This document shows positions 6,200 through 13,865 of a stretch of DNA of 18,156 nt, in pieces. Position numbers and translations under genes: made by a program. How positions within the stretch are numbered: the stretch's first letter is position 1; every line of letters starts with the position of its first letter. Origin of the DNA: Candidatus Schekmanbacteria bacterium RIFCSPLOWO2_02_FULL_38_14 (GTDB taxonomy: Bacteria > Schekmanbacteria > GWA2-38-11); NCBI GenBank assembly GCA_001790855.1, contig MGDH01000011.1:246245-264400 (forward strand), given 5' to 3'. A model generated the notes under the pieces. It ran no database searches and was not told the origin of the DNA. It saw only the letters and a list, made by a program, of their open reading frames with translations.

Positions 6200-7585
6200 T
6201 TAATTTCTATCTGCCATGTGTCCAACCATAATATTACATGAAGATTTTATAAGAGAAAAAAACACTTTGGGTTTAAGCACCCTGTGAAAAATCGCAAATG
6301 AAAATATTTTCCAGAAAGATGACAGGTTATAGAATTTGCGGTATATAGCCTTTCTTATTTTCTTAAGGTCTGCAACAGAGTAGGTATCAGAATAAACCCT
6401 TCCTCTTTTATCCAACTGGTATCCATTAAGTTTTTTTATCACATTATACAATGGAGCATACTGAGAACAACGCAGATTGCTGACACCTATTGAATGGAGC
6501 CCTATCTGTTTTGCAAAACCTGCAATACCAAACATCTCATCCCTTGTTTCCTCAGGAGAACCAATTATAAAGTAGCCGTGGTAATACATATCATGTTGTC
6601 TTAATACACTGAAGCATTCTCTTGCTTCCTCGATTGTGAAACCTTTATTGAATTGCTTTAATATCCTGTTCTGTGCCGACTCGATTCCAAACAGCAGAAC
6701 CTTAAACCCTGCTTTCTGCATTTTTCTGATAGTTTCAGGGCTTTTAGCCACATCTACTCTTGCATTGGCAGTAAACATCTTATTAACTTTTTCACGTATC
6801 AGGATATCACAGATTTCATTTACTCCTTCTGTGTTAAAGGTGAAGTTCTCATCAAGAAATATTATCACATCTGATTTAATACTCTTGATTTCCTTAACCA
6901 CAGTTTCAGGAGACCTTCCTTCCCACTTTCGCCTTCCTCCTCCTGCTGAATTATTAAAGGAGCAAAAGGAGCAGTTGTAAGGACATCCCCGCGAAGAGAA
7001 TATTCCGTCAACTGTATATCCAAAATCAAATCCATTGCTAATCAACTTGTACTCGTACTTTCTCAGGCTCCTGTCTATTATAAAGTAAGGGTCAAGTTTC
7101 TCTAGTTTTCTATAAGGGTTGTGGATGATTTCTCCTTTATTTCTGTAAGAAATTCCCTGTATCTCGCTCAGCGGCTTATTCTCTATAATCTCCCTTATTG
7201 TATTCTCTCCGTCACCCTTAACAATTATGTCAATATTAGGACATTCACTGAATAAATTATCCACATCATCCGTAGCCGCCCTTCCGCCAACTATTGTAAA
7301 GATATCAGGAGGAATTTCCAGTATACGTCTCCTGACATTATTCTTCTCCTGATCCCAGTTTACGCTCACACATGCAAGGTCCGGCTTGTTCTTAAAAAAA
7401 TAATTCAATCCATTCTTTTCATATCTGAGGTCAACAATACTTACCCTTTCACAGGATTTACTCAAAACAGTGGCTATGTATTCAAGCCCCAGCGGAGGCA
7501 TAAACCCCATTGAAGCCAGCTCTTTTTTATAAGGGTACATACAGAGCGCATTTTTAAAACGAGGATATGTATTGCTTATTTCCAT
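6200..7585 (-). CDS. Cobalamin-binding radical SAM enzyme
   Basis: A 461-residue protein with the class B radical SAM layout. The N-terminal Rossmann-like B12-binding domain (about 10-140) contains PPLGLEYIA, VDLRYE, IVGGRAAT and VKGDGENT. The radical SAM barrel follows, with the [4Fe-4S] motif RGCPYNCSFC (C201, C205, C208 counted from this start). Later barrel motifs are FLDENFT, TANARVD and LFGIESAQNRIL. The C-terminal part (about 385-461) is hydrophobic and basic and could touch the membrane. Relatives methylate or rearrange unactivated carbons in lipids, hopanoids, antibiotics and tetrapyrroles. ATG at 7585 is preferred because GGAG lies six bases upstream; the upstream TTG at 7597 overlaps that site. 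It is the last gene after the SMR-like transporter gene, 54 bases away. The substrate is unknown. Confidence 0.85.
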   Translation of the reverse strand: MEISNTYPRFKNALCMYPYKKELASMGFMPPLGLEYIATVLSKSCERVSIVDLRYEKNGLNYFFKNKPDLACVSVNWDQEKNNVRRRILEIPPDIFTIVGGRAATDDVDNLFSECPNIDIIVKGDGENTIREIIENKPLSEIQGISYRNKGEIIHNPYRKLEKLDPYFIIDRSLRKYEYKLISNGFDFGYTVDGIFSSRGCPYNCSFCSFNNSAGGGRRKWEGRSPETVVKEIKSIKSDVIIFLDENFTFNTEGVNEICDILIREKVNKMFTANARVDVAKSPETIRKMQKAGFKVLLFGIESAQNRILKQFNKGFTIEEARECFSVLRQHDMYYHGYFIIGSPEETRDEMFGIAGFAKQIGLHSIGVSNLRCSQYAPLYNVIKKLNGYQLDKRGRVYSDTYSVADLKKIRKAIYRKFYNLSSFWKIFSFAIFHRVLKPKVFFSLIKSSCNIMVGHMADRN

Positions 7586-7639
7586 TCCAGACTCCAAAAA
7601 ACATCTGCCTTGAAACGTTTCTTAAGCTTATAGCCAAAG

Positions 7640-7990
7640 TTATTTTTCTTCTTTGTCCTTATTGCCCCAGTTTATGATAAAGATACCTGATGAAATAAGA
7701 ATTGTCCCAATAATGATTTTATCTGTTATTACTTCATCAAGGAAAATATAAGAAACAATGGCAACAGTTATGTAAAGAACGGATGCTGTTGTTAATGCTA
7801 TGGATAGTTTTGTAGATTTTAAAATCTGCATCCATGCAATAAAAGAAAAAATATAAAAACTATAACCAACGATTATAAGATAATTAATCTTTAGCCCTGA
7901 TGATGGAAGGCTCACAGCCCCCATCTTTAACAATAGCTGTGCAATAGTATCTGACAATATCAGTAAAACCCAGTAAAAAAGAGTTTTCAT
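7640..7990 (-). CDS. SMR/EamA-like four-helix transporter subunit (first of two)
   Basis: A 116-residue membrane protein with four hydrophobic segments (about 3-23, 35-56, 62-84, 91-110), the size and shape of small multidrug resistance proteins and ArnE/ArnF-type undecaprenyl-phosphate-aminosugar flippase halves. D14 in LSDTIAQLLLKMGA takes the place of the membrane-embedded Glu of EmrE. The tail ends in charged residues (GNKDKEEK). It is the first gene of a leftward pair with the radical SAM enzyme. It diverges from the arginase-fold gene, with a 107-base very AT-rich gap that must hold both promoters. A second SMR-like gene lies at 12107-12466, so the two may form a heterodimer. The cargo is unknown. 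Confidence 0.7.
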   Translation of the reverse strand: MKTLFYWVLLILSDTIAQLLLKMGAVSLPSSGLKINYLIIVGYSFYIFSFIAWMQILKSTKLSIALTTASVLYITVAIVSYIFLDEVITDKIIIGTILISSGIFIINWGNKDKEEK

Positions 7991-8097
7991 TTGCTGAATT
8001 CATGTCCTAAATGTATTTCCATTCTTCCTATGTTTATTAATAAATTATATACTTTAAATTATTATCTATATTATAATAAATTGGAAGCTAAATAGTT

Positions 8098-8994
8098 ATG
8101 GACACTAAAAATAGATTTACTGATAACGACCTCTTCCGGGATGTCCTGATAATTGATTTTGACGGCTCTGTTTCTCTCCCTTTCAAAGCAGACAGGCTTG
8201 ATATGAGAAACAGGGAAGAAGAAATCCGCTATTCTGCAAGTTTTAATCATTTTAAAATTCTTGAAAATGAAATAAAAGAGCAGATTAAAAATCATAAGAT
8301 ATTTTTTCTCGGCAGTGGTGATTTTCATCATGTAAGCTACCTCTTAATAAAAAACATAATCAAAGAACCATTTCAGGTCATTGTTTTTGACAACCACCCC
8401 GACAACATGGTTTTTCCATTTGGCATACATTGCGGTTCGTGGGTATATCACGCAAGCAAGCTTCCGAATGTTTTAAATACCGCTGTATTTGGAATCGCTT
8501 CAGCAGATACAAAGGGTATTAATATCTTACAAAACCATTACTCTGCTATAAAAACCGGCAAGGTAAAATATTATTGCCTCTCCACTGTCCCAAAACTAAC
8601 AAAATTTTTAAGCAGTTATAAAATTGAAGAAAATATATCTTCAAAAAAACATATATCAGAAACTTTAAAAAAACATGTTCAAAGCACAAATGCTCCTGTT
8701 TACCTTTCCATAGACAAGGATGTACTCCGGGAAAAATCATTGAAAACAACATGGGACCAGGGAGAGCTATCAGAAAATAACCTCCTGCAATGTATCAGGG
8801 AAATACTTCCGTATGTTTTTGCTGTTGATATTGCAGGAGACATCTCAACCCATGATTTTAAAAGCCCTGTAAAAAAAATAATGAAATGGTTGGATGGAGA
8901 CAAGAAGGTTTTCCCTTCTGTTGAACAGGAACGTCTCAGGCATGAGAATTTTAATATAAAGCTTATTTCTTTAATAAATGGAATAGATTTATAA
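8098..8994 (+). CDS. Arginase/ureohydrolase-fold metalloenzyme
   Basis: A 298-residue protein with the metal-binding pattern of the arginase-agmatinase superfamily: LGSGDFHHVSYLL (H77 or H78) in place of GGDHS, VFDNHPDNM giving the D98-x-H100-x-D102 triad, and YLSIDKDVL giving D206 and D208. WDQGELSENNL sits where family members have the PGGL segment. All expected Mn ligands are therefore present. The family hydrolyses C-N bonds in guanidines, amidines or related amides. The divergent substrate loops give no reason to call it arginase proper. It is the only rightward gene inside a leftward cluster, and its TAA shares a TTATAA with the stop of the FemAB-like gene. SD is weak (GGAAG). Its position suggests it acts in the same pathway; that is inference. 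Confidence 0.68.
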   Translation: MDTKNRFTDNDLFRDVLIIDFDGSVSLPFKADRLDMRNREEEIRYSASFNHFKILENEIKEQIKNHKIFFLGSGDFHHVSYLLIKNIIKEPFQVIVFDNHPDNMVFPFGIHCGSWVYHASKLPNVLNTAVFGIASADTKGINILQNHYSAIKTGKVKYYCLSTVPKLTKFLSSYKIEENISSKKHISETLKKHVQSTNAPVYLSIDKDVLREKSLKTTWDQGELSENNLLQCIREILPYVFAVDIAGDISTHDFKSPVKKIMKWLDGDKKVFPSVEQERLRHENFNIKLISLINGIDL

Positions 8995-10101
8995 ATTGCT
9001 GTCAAGTTTTTCAATTATACGTTTATCTGATTCAAATAATGACTTGAACCTCGTTAAAACAAATCTCAGAACAGGGTTTTTGATATAAACAGCGTGATAG
9101 GTGTATGTAAACCTTGCGCCAAGGTAAGACTTGATTTCAGGGTCAGTCCAGCCAGCTATATATGTCTTAATATTATTTTCAATGCAGTAGCTTAAGTTAT
9201 AAAACCAGCTCAGAAAATAAAGGTTATATTCCAAGGCTTCAGGATAAAGGAAGCCTATGTATTTATCAATCAGATAATCCTGAACCATAAAACACAGATT
9301 GTAGCCTATAACCTTATCCTGACTTTTATAGAGAAAAACCATTCCATTGTTTTCTTTGTCGGTTAAAAGTTTTTTGAAAAACTGATATGTCAGCTTATCA
9401 AAATGGATCTTGCTGTTTTCATATACGTCAAGATAATATTTATAGAGAAGCTCTATAGTTTCTTCATTAAAAAACTCATCGCCTAAAGGAATTTTACTGA
9501 TGCTGACCTGAGGGAAAACCCGGAGTTTCCTCTTAAAATCCTTTCTTCTTGACCGTGAAAACCTGCCAAGATATTCATCAACAGAACTGAAATCAATCTG
9601 CACATAAGCCAATGCCTGGCCAAAGATGACCAAAAACCCGCTCTTTTCAAGGTATGAAATTAACTTTTTTGAAAATTCATTCTCAATCCCTGAAAGAAGA
9701 GGAGATTCAGAAGGAATGTCCTTAAATATAAGAAACTTTAAACCCGTCTCTTTTAATCTTTTAAAGGCAGAATCCTTAAGGCTTTTTAAATCGGTTCCGC
9801 TTGGGAACAAGGCATATTCAGAAACCGTGGTGCCGACAAAAAATACTTTTGGTGTAAAAAAATTTTTAACAAACCCGGGAATCAGTTTTCTGTATTTTTG
9901 AAACAGCCTTTTAACACTTTCATCTGCAGTGATAAAAAGGTCCAGCTCCGCAAGGAATCCAGGAACATTCTTGCTCTCCACCTCAAGAATAACAGGATCA
10001 AACCCTTCGGGCGGATTATTCAAAAATCTGTTTACTACCTCTTCTGGTTCAAGAAGGTTAAGATATTTTTTCGTGTTATTACAGACCATGCCGGAATACA
10101 T
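8989..10101 (-). CDS. FemAB/GNAT-like acyl- or aminoacyl-transferase
   Basis: A 370-residue protein of the FemAB-like GNAT group (Acetyltransf_6/DUF482-like). Typical features are the basic segment FSRSRRKDFKRKLR (about 182-195), then VIGYNLCFMVQDYLIDKYIG and a C-terminal acetyltransferase strand-helix region ending near KSYLGARFTYTYHAVY. The N-terminal half (1-160) is a less conserved GNAT-like lobe. Such enzymes transfer amino acids or acyl groups to amines of cell-envelope precursors or exopolysaccharides. The start ATG at 10101 lies two bases after the stop of the DegT-like gene, so translation is coupled; no Shine-Dalgarno is visible. It is the last gene of the long leftward operon. The acceptor may be the amine made by one of the two upstream aminotransferases (inference). 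Confidence 0.7.
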   Translation of the reverse strand: MYSGMVCNNTKKYLNLLEPEEVVNRFLNNPPEGFDPVILEVESKNVPGFLAELDLFITADESVKRLFQKYRKLIPGFVKNFFTPKVFFVGTTVSEYALFPSGTDLKSLKDSAFKRLKETGLKFLIFKDIPSESPLLSGIENEFSKKLISYLEKSGFLVIFGQALAYVQIDFSSVDEYLGRFSRSRRKDFKRKLRVFPQVSISKIPLGDEFFNEETIELLYKYYLDVYENSKIHFDKLTYQFFKKLLTDKENNGMVFLYKSQDKVIGYNLCFMVQDYLIDKYIGFLYPEALEYNLYFLSWFYNLSYCIENNIKTYIAGWTDPEIKSYLGARFTYTYHAVYIKNPVLRFVLTRFKSLFESDKRIIEKLDSNL

Positions 10102-10103
10102 TT

Positions 10104-11324
10104 TTATAAATCAGCCAAAATGTTTACAACCATATCCAAATCTTTTTTCTTCAGGAATGTACTTGTAGAAAGTGTAATTTCTCTATCTGTCAGGTAGCGG
10201 GCATTTGAGCAGTTGCTGTCAGGAATAATCTCTTTTAAATAATAGTAATCAGATATGGCACAGGCATAAATTTCTGATACGCCGAATCCTGAGGATTCAA
10301 GGCTTTCCAAAGCCTTCTTTTTTTTCCCCTTATCATCAAAAATTAATGTCACAAAGGGATAAACAGCCATTGTTTCCGGCAATTCCCGGATAACATTCAC
10401 CCCTTTTATATTCTCAAGCCTTTCAATGTAATAAGAGGCTTTTTCTCTCTGTTTTCTGATTTCATTCTCCAGACGGTTAAACTGGCTATGCCCTATAGCT
10501 CTTCTTGCTTTTGAAACCCTGTGTAATGGAAAATTGATTGTAAAATATTCTGACAAAGCCTTAACCTTGTTCCCTCTCCAGTTCCAGAAAATCTGTGGAA
10601 GCCTGAAAACCAGCCAGAACAAACTAGGGCGGTAAAATATCCAGTAACCTATCATTTTAATAACAAGCAGAGCCTCGGAAATAGAATCTATTTTCACCAG
10701 ACTCTCTATTGTTTCATCAATAAGAGTTGAATGTTCCTTTCTGTTTGCAACAACAGCCCCACCTTCATAAATAGTAATCCCTTTGCCCCTGCACATACTG
10801 AAAAAAGAAAAATCACCAAGTGTTCCTGCTTTTTTCCCTTTGTATACCGCTCCCAGAGACTGTGCGCAGTCTTCTATGGTAAATATTCCATATTTTTTTG
10901 CAACATCATCTATTGCATCAAACTCAAGCGGAATCCCTGCAAGGTGAACTGCAACAATTGCCAAAATATCTCTGTTAAAGGAACATAATTTTTCCAGCAT
11001 TGAAGAGGAAAAGTTAAAATCGCTTTTCCTTATGTCACACACAGCAATTTTCAGTCCTGCCCTTTTTATGGCAAGAGGGATAAGGGGACAGATATAGGAA
11101 GGAATTATGATTGTTTTTTTTGTTGATATTTTTTTTAAACTCTCAAGAATAAGATAAAAAGAGGCAGTCCCGGAACAGGTTATTCTCACATAACTGGCAT
11201 CAAGAAACCGTCTGAAGTCTTCCTCAAGAAGGTCATCTCTATTATCAGCTTTTAATGACAGGAATAATTCTTTTATCTGAAGAGTAAATCCGGCAGTTGG
11301 AGGAATCTCTCTAAATATGCTCAT
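10104..11324 (-). CDS. DegT/DnrJ/EryC1/StrS-family aminotransferase
   Basis: A 406-residue PLP enzyme. SGTASFYLIL (51-60) is the phosphate-contacting start of the fold. TIEDCAQSLGA carries D152 and Q155 that stack on and pair with the pyridine ring. GDFSFFSMCRGKGITIYEGG carries the Schiff-base lysine K181. This RGK variant of the usual motif and the intact EGGAVV segment fit sugar or cyclitol aminotransferases of this family, which use glutamate or glutamine as amino donor. An insertion at about 205-260 contains a hydrophobic stretch (LLVIKMIGYWIFYRPSLFWL) that is unusual for a cytosolic sugar aminotransferase and may attach it to the membrane. Its start overlaps the end of the alpha/beta hydrolase gene by 14 bases. 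The substrate is unknown. Confidence 0.85.
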   Translation of the reverse strand: MSIFREIPPTAGFTLQIKELFLSLKADNRDDLLEEDFRRFLDASYVRITCSGTASFYLILESLKKISTKKTIIIPSYICPLIPLAIKRAGLKIAVCDIRKSDFNFSSSMLEKLCSFNRDILAIVAVHLAGIPLEFDAIDDVAKKYGIFTIEDCAQSLGAVYKGKKAGTLGDFSFFSMCRGKGITIYEGGAVVANRKEHSTLIDETIESLVKIDSISEALLVIKMIGYWIFYRPSLFWLVFRLPQIFWNWRGNKVKALSEYFTINFPLHRVSKARRAIGHSQFNRLENEIRKQREKASYYIERLENIKGVNVIRELPETMAVYPFVTLIFDDKGKKKKALESLESSGFGVSEIYACAISDYYYLKEIIPDSNCSNARYLTDREITLSTSTFLKKKDLDMVVNILADL

Positions 11325-12102
11325 TAAAAAAATTGATGGTTTCCTGTGAAACCAATTCTCTTTTGTTGTCTACTGTAATCATGTGATAACAGTCGTCTAT
11401 CAGTATCTTTCTAACCCTGTCCGAGCCTATGTTTTTTTCAACAAAATCCGCATTCCTGATACTTGCAACATCATCCTCAAGTGAGTGCAGAATCAGAGTT
11501 GGGATTTCAATTTTAGGCAGAAGTTTTCGCACCATCTTGCTGAACTCAAGCAATTCATAAAAACATTTAAATGGAATTTTTGTGTGTGCTATATTTTTTT
11601 CATTCATCAGGCGGACAACATGTTTTCTAAGCAAAGCATTTTTTATCCCGTAAGGTTCTTTTTCCCTGTATGAATAAAAATACCTTAGAGGGGTGTAATA
11701 AGCCAGAGGTATAAAAATCCTGTACCATGGGATGCTCCATCCGTCATAAAAAAGTGTTGTTGACATAAGGGATATCGCTGATACCTCGCTCCCAAGTTCA
11801 CAAGCTGTGTAAAGGGCTAAAACTGCCCCCATGCAAAGCCCTGAAACAAAAACCTTGTCATGGGTTTCTTTAAGGATATGAAAAGTATTGAGGATAGATT
11901 TGTGCCAGTCTTTCCACGAAGCATTTGAAAGGTCACTCAGAGATGACCCATGTCCGGCAAGGCACGGGACGCTTACTGAAAATCCAGCCTTGTGCAGTTT
12001 CTTTGCCAGATAGTTCATCTCAAAAGGACTTCCGGATAATCCGTGGATTAAAAGGACGGCATTTTCCCCGCCATTCAGATTTATATCATCTGTATTAGAC
12101 AT
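11311..12102 (-). CDS. Alpha/beta hydrolase with Cys nucleophile
   Basis: A 263-residue protein of the carboxylesterase/monoacylglycerol-lipase type. IHGLSGSPFEM (19-29) forms the oxyanion hole. The nucleophile elbow reads GLCMGA, with Cys90 where most relatives have Ser (codon TGC). D210 in LHSLEDDVAS and H240 in DDCYHM complete a Cys-Asp-His triad. The cap region (about 117-185) is aromatic and basic (YYTPLRYFYSYREKEPYG), which suggests a lipid or acyl substrate at the membrane. Cys nucleophiles occur in dienelactone hydrolases and in some acyl-transferring hydrolases of biosynthetic clusters. It may act as a transferase or thioesterase rather than a plain esterase (inference). It lies between the SMR-like and DegT-like genes with four bases gap and 14 bases overlap. 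Confidence 0.82.
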   Translation of the reverse strand: MSNTDDINLNGGENAVLLIHGLSGSPFEMNYLAKKLHKAGFSVSVPCLAGHGSSLSDLSNASWKDWHKSILNTFHILKETHDKVFVSGLCMGAVLALYTACELGSEVSAISLMSTTLFYDGWSIPWYRIFIPLAYYTPLRYFYSYREKEPYGIKNALLRKHVVRLMNEKNIAHTKIPFKCFYELLEFSKMVRKLLPKIEIPTLILHSLEDDVASIRNADFVEKNIGSDRVRKILIDDCYHMITVDNKRELVSQETINFFNEHI

Positions 12103-12106
12103 ATTA

Positions 12107-12466
12107 CTAACCTGCCTGTACTATTACTGCTATACCCAATGAGGTTATTGCCACCCCGATCCATTCAGTTTTGCTTATTTTTTCTTTCAGCACAAAAAGT
12201 GAAAAAAGTATTATGAATATTTTCTGGATTCCTGTCAGAGGAAAAGCAATTGAAAGTGGTATATAGGAAAGAAGAACTATCCATATAACCATCTCAACCA
12301 GATATGACAATATGCCAATTATAACCCATTTGTTCTTTAGCAGCTTAATGTAGTATGCTAACCCATCTGTCCCGCTATGAATTCCTGCTCCTTTTTTGAG
12401 GCATATCTGTGTAACGCTCTCCATAGCAGCTCCGGTTATAAAAAGAGGAATCCATTTGATTATCAT
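12107..12466 (-). CDS. SMR/EamA-like four-helix transporter subunit (second of two)
   Basis: A 119-residue protein with four membrane segments (about 5-24, 47-67, 71-93, 99-117). E16 in MESVTQICLKKGAG matches the essential glutamate of EmrE-type proteins and aligns with D14 of the SMR-like protein at 7640-7990. LSIAFPLTGIQKIFIILFS, then EKISKTEWIGV, matches the helix 3/loop/helix 4 pattern of SMR and ArnE/ArnF proteins. The gene is separated by four bases from both neighbours (aminotransferase and hydrolase), so it is certainly co-transcribed with them. The likely role is flipping or exporting an amphipathic amine-bearing intermediate; cargo unknown. Confidence 0.75.
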   Translation of the reverse strand: MIIKWIPLFITGAAMESVTQICLKKGAGIHSGTDGLAYYIKLLKNKWVIIGILSYLVEMVIWIVLLSYIPLSIAFPLTGIQKIFIILFSLFVLKEKISKTEWIGVAITSLGIAVIVQAG

Positions 12467-12470
12467 TGTA

Positions 12471-13853
12471 TTAGTTCACGCATCTTTTAATCAGTGATTC
12501 AAATAAAGTGATGAATAAATCCATTTCATCATCAGTTATTGTCAGTGCTGGAGCAAGAGTAAACACATTTTTATAGTATCCGCCGACATCCAGAACCAGA
12601 CCATATTTTTTGCCATTAAACTTTATGTCACCCTTCATTCCTTCCTGAAAAATCCTGTCAGTAAGTTCTCTGTCCGGTGTAAATCTGTCAGATTTTGTCA
12701 GCTCTATCCTTATTGCAAGTCCCAACCCGTCTACATCTCCTATCACTTTATATTTCTTCTGAAGTTTCTTTAACCTAGATATTATATAACTTCCTTTTCC
12801 CTTTACAGTCTTTTCAAAATTATTTTTTTCTATAAATCTCATTGTAGCAAGTCCGGCTGCTGTGCCAAGGGGATTGCTTGAAAAAGTTGAATGTGTTGAC
12901 CCGGGAGGAAACATTTTTGGATTAATCAATTCCTCTTTTGCCCAAAGACCTGAAAGCGGATTGAGCCCGTTTGTAAGGGCTTTTGCAAATGCAATCACAT
13001 CAGGTTTTACATTGAAGTGTTCCATTGCCCACATTTTACCGGTCCTGTAAAATCCCATCTGTATCTCATCATCCACAATAAGGATACCATATTTTTTTAG
13101 AATCTTTGAAAGCCTTCCAAAGTATTCAGGAGGCGGTACAATATAACCACCTGTTGCCTGCAAAGGCTCTATGAAAAATGCGGCGTACTCAGCTTCTTTT
13201 TCCTTTAAATCCATAATCCCATAGTATTCTGTCTCAAAATGTTTTTCAAATTGCTTTATGCATTCATATTTGCAGCTATTGCGGTTTTTGTCATAAAAAC
13301 ATCTGTAGCAGTATGGGAAAGGAACAAAAAATGCCCTATTGCTAAAATGTCCGTATCTTCTTCTGTATCTGTAGCTGCTTGTAATCTCTGATGCGGCTAA
13401 TGTACGGCCGTGATACCCGCCCATAAACGCAAACATCAGGGATTTCCCTTTCTTATAGTTGCGCACAAGTTTCAGGCTGTCCTCAATAGCCTGTGCCCCG
13501 CCAACATTAAAATGCACCCTTCCCTTTGTTCCAAATCTTTTTTCTGTTTCTTTTGAAATGGCTGATGCAAGCAATATCTTTTCCTTGTGCAGATATTGTG
13601 ATGCAAGCTGCGGAAGTGTTGACATCTGCTTGTTGTATAAATTTTCTATTTCTTCGTTTTTGTATCCAAAACTAACAGCAGAGTACCACATCTGCATATC
13701 AAGGTATGGTTTATCCTTCATGTCAAAAAGCCATGAACCCTTACACTTCTTAAATATTTTTGGAACATCAAGATAGTGCACTGTATCTCCAAAAGAACAA
13801 TATTTTGCTTCAATCTCAAGAAGCTCTTTCTCTGTCAGTTCGCGTGATTCCAT
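12471..13853 (-). CDS. Class III PLP aminotransferase with a four-cysteine insert
   Basis: A 460-residue aminotransferase of the ornithine/GABA/lysine-epsilon type. Visible parts are the PLP phosphate site NVGGAQAIEDSLKL (116-129), MGGYHGRTLAA, IEPLQATGGY, the pyridine-binding DDEIQMGFYRTG (D262, Q265) and AKALTNGLNPLSG with Schiff-base K291. Residues 180-200 form an insert with C182, C185, C194 and C198, resembling the cysteine segment of GABA-transaminase-like enzymes, where a [2Fe-2S] cluster is known in some members. The closest functional types are L-lysine 6- or 4-aminobutyrate aminotransferases, but the substrate is unproven. AAGGG precedes the ATG; the gene follows the HAD phosphatase by 12 bases. 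Confidence 0.87.
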   Translation of the reverse strand: MESRELTEKELLEIEAKYCSFGDTVHYLDVPKIFKKCKGSWLFDMKDKPYLDMQMWYSAVSFGYKNEEIENLYNKQMSTLPQLASQYLHKEKILLASAISKETEKRFGTKGRVHFNVGGAQAIEDSLKLVRNYKKGKSLMFAFMGGYHGRTLAASEITSSYRYRRRYGHFSNRAFFVPFPYCYRCFYDKNRNSCKYECIKQFEKHFETEYYGIMDLKEKEAEYAAFFIEPLQATGGYIVPPPEYFGRLSKILKKYGILIVDDEIQMGFYRTGKMWAMEHFNVKPDVIAFAKALTNGLNPLSGLWAKEELINPKMFPPGSTHSTFSSNPLGTAAGLATMRFIEKNNFEKTVKGKGSYIISRLKKLQKKYKVIGDVDGLGLAIRIELTKSDRFTPDRELTDRIFQEGMKGDIKFNGKKYGLVLDVGGYYKNVFTLAPALTITDDEMDLFITLFESLIKRCVN

Positions 13854-13865
13854 TTTTTCCCTTTC

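Noticed and set aside
7586-7597. TTG at 7597 as the start of the radical SAM gene
   Set aside because: That TTG is part of the TTGGAG ribosome binding site for the ATG at 7585.
8098-8994. Calling the arginase-fold gene arginase or agmatinase (rocF/speB)
   Set aside because: Only the metal ligands match; the substrate-binding segments do not.
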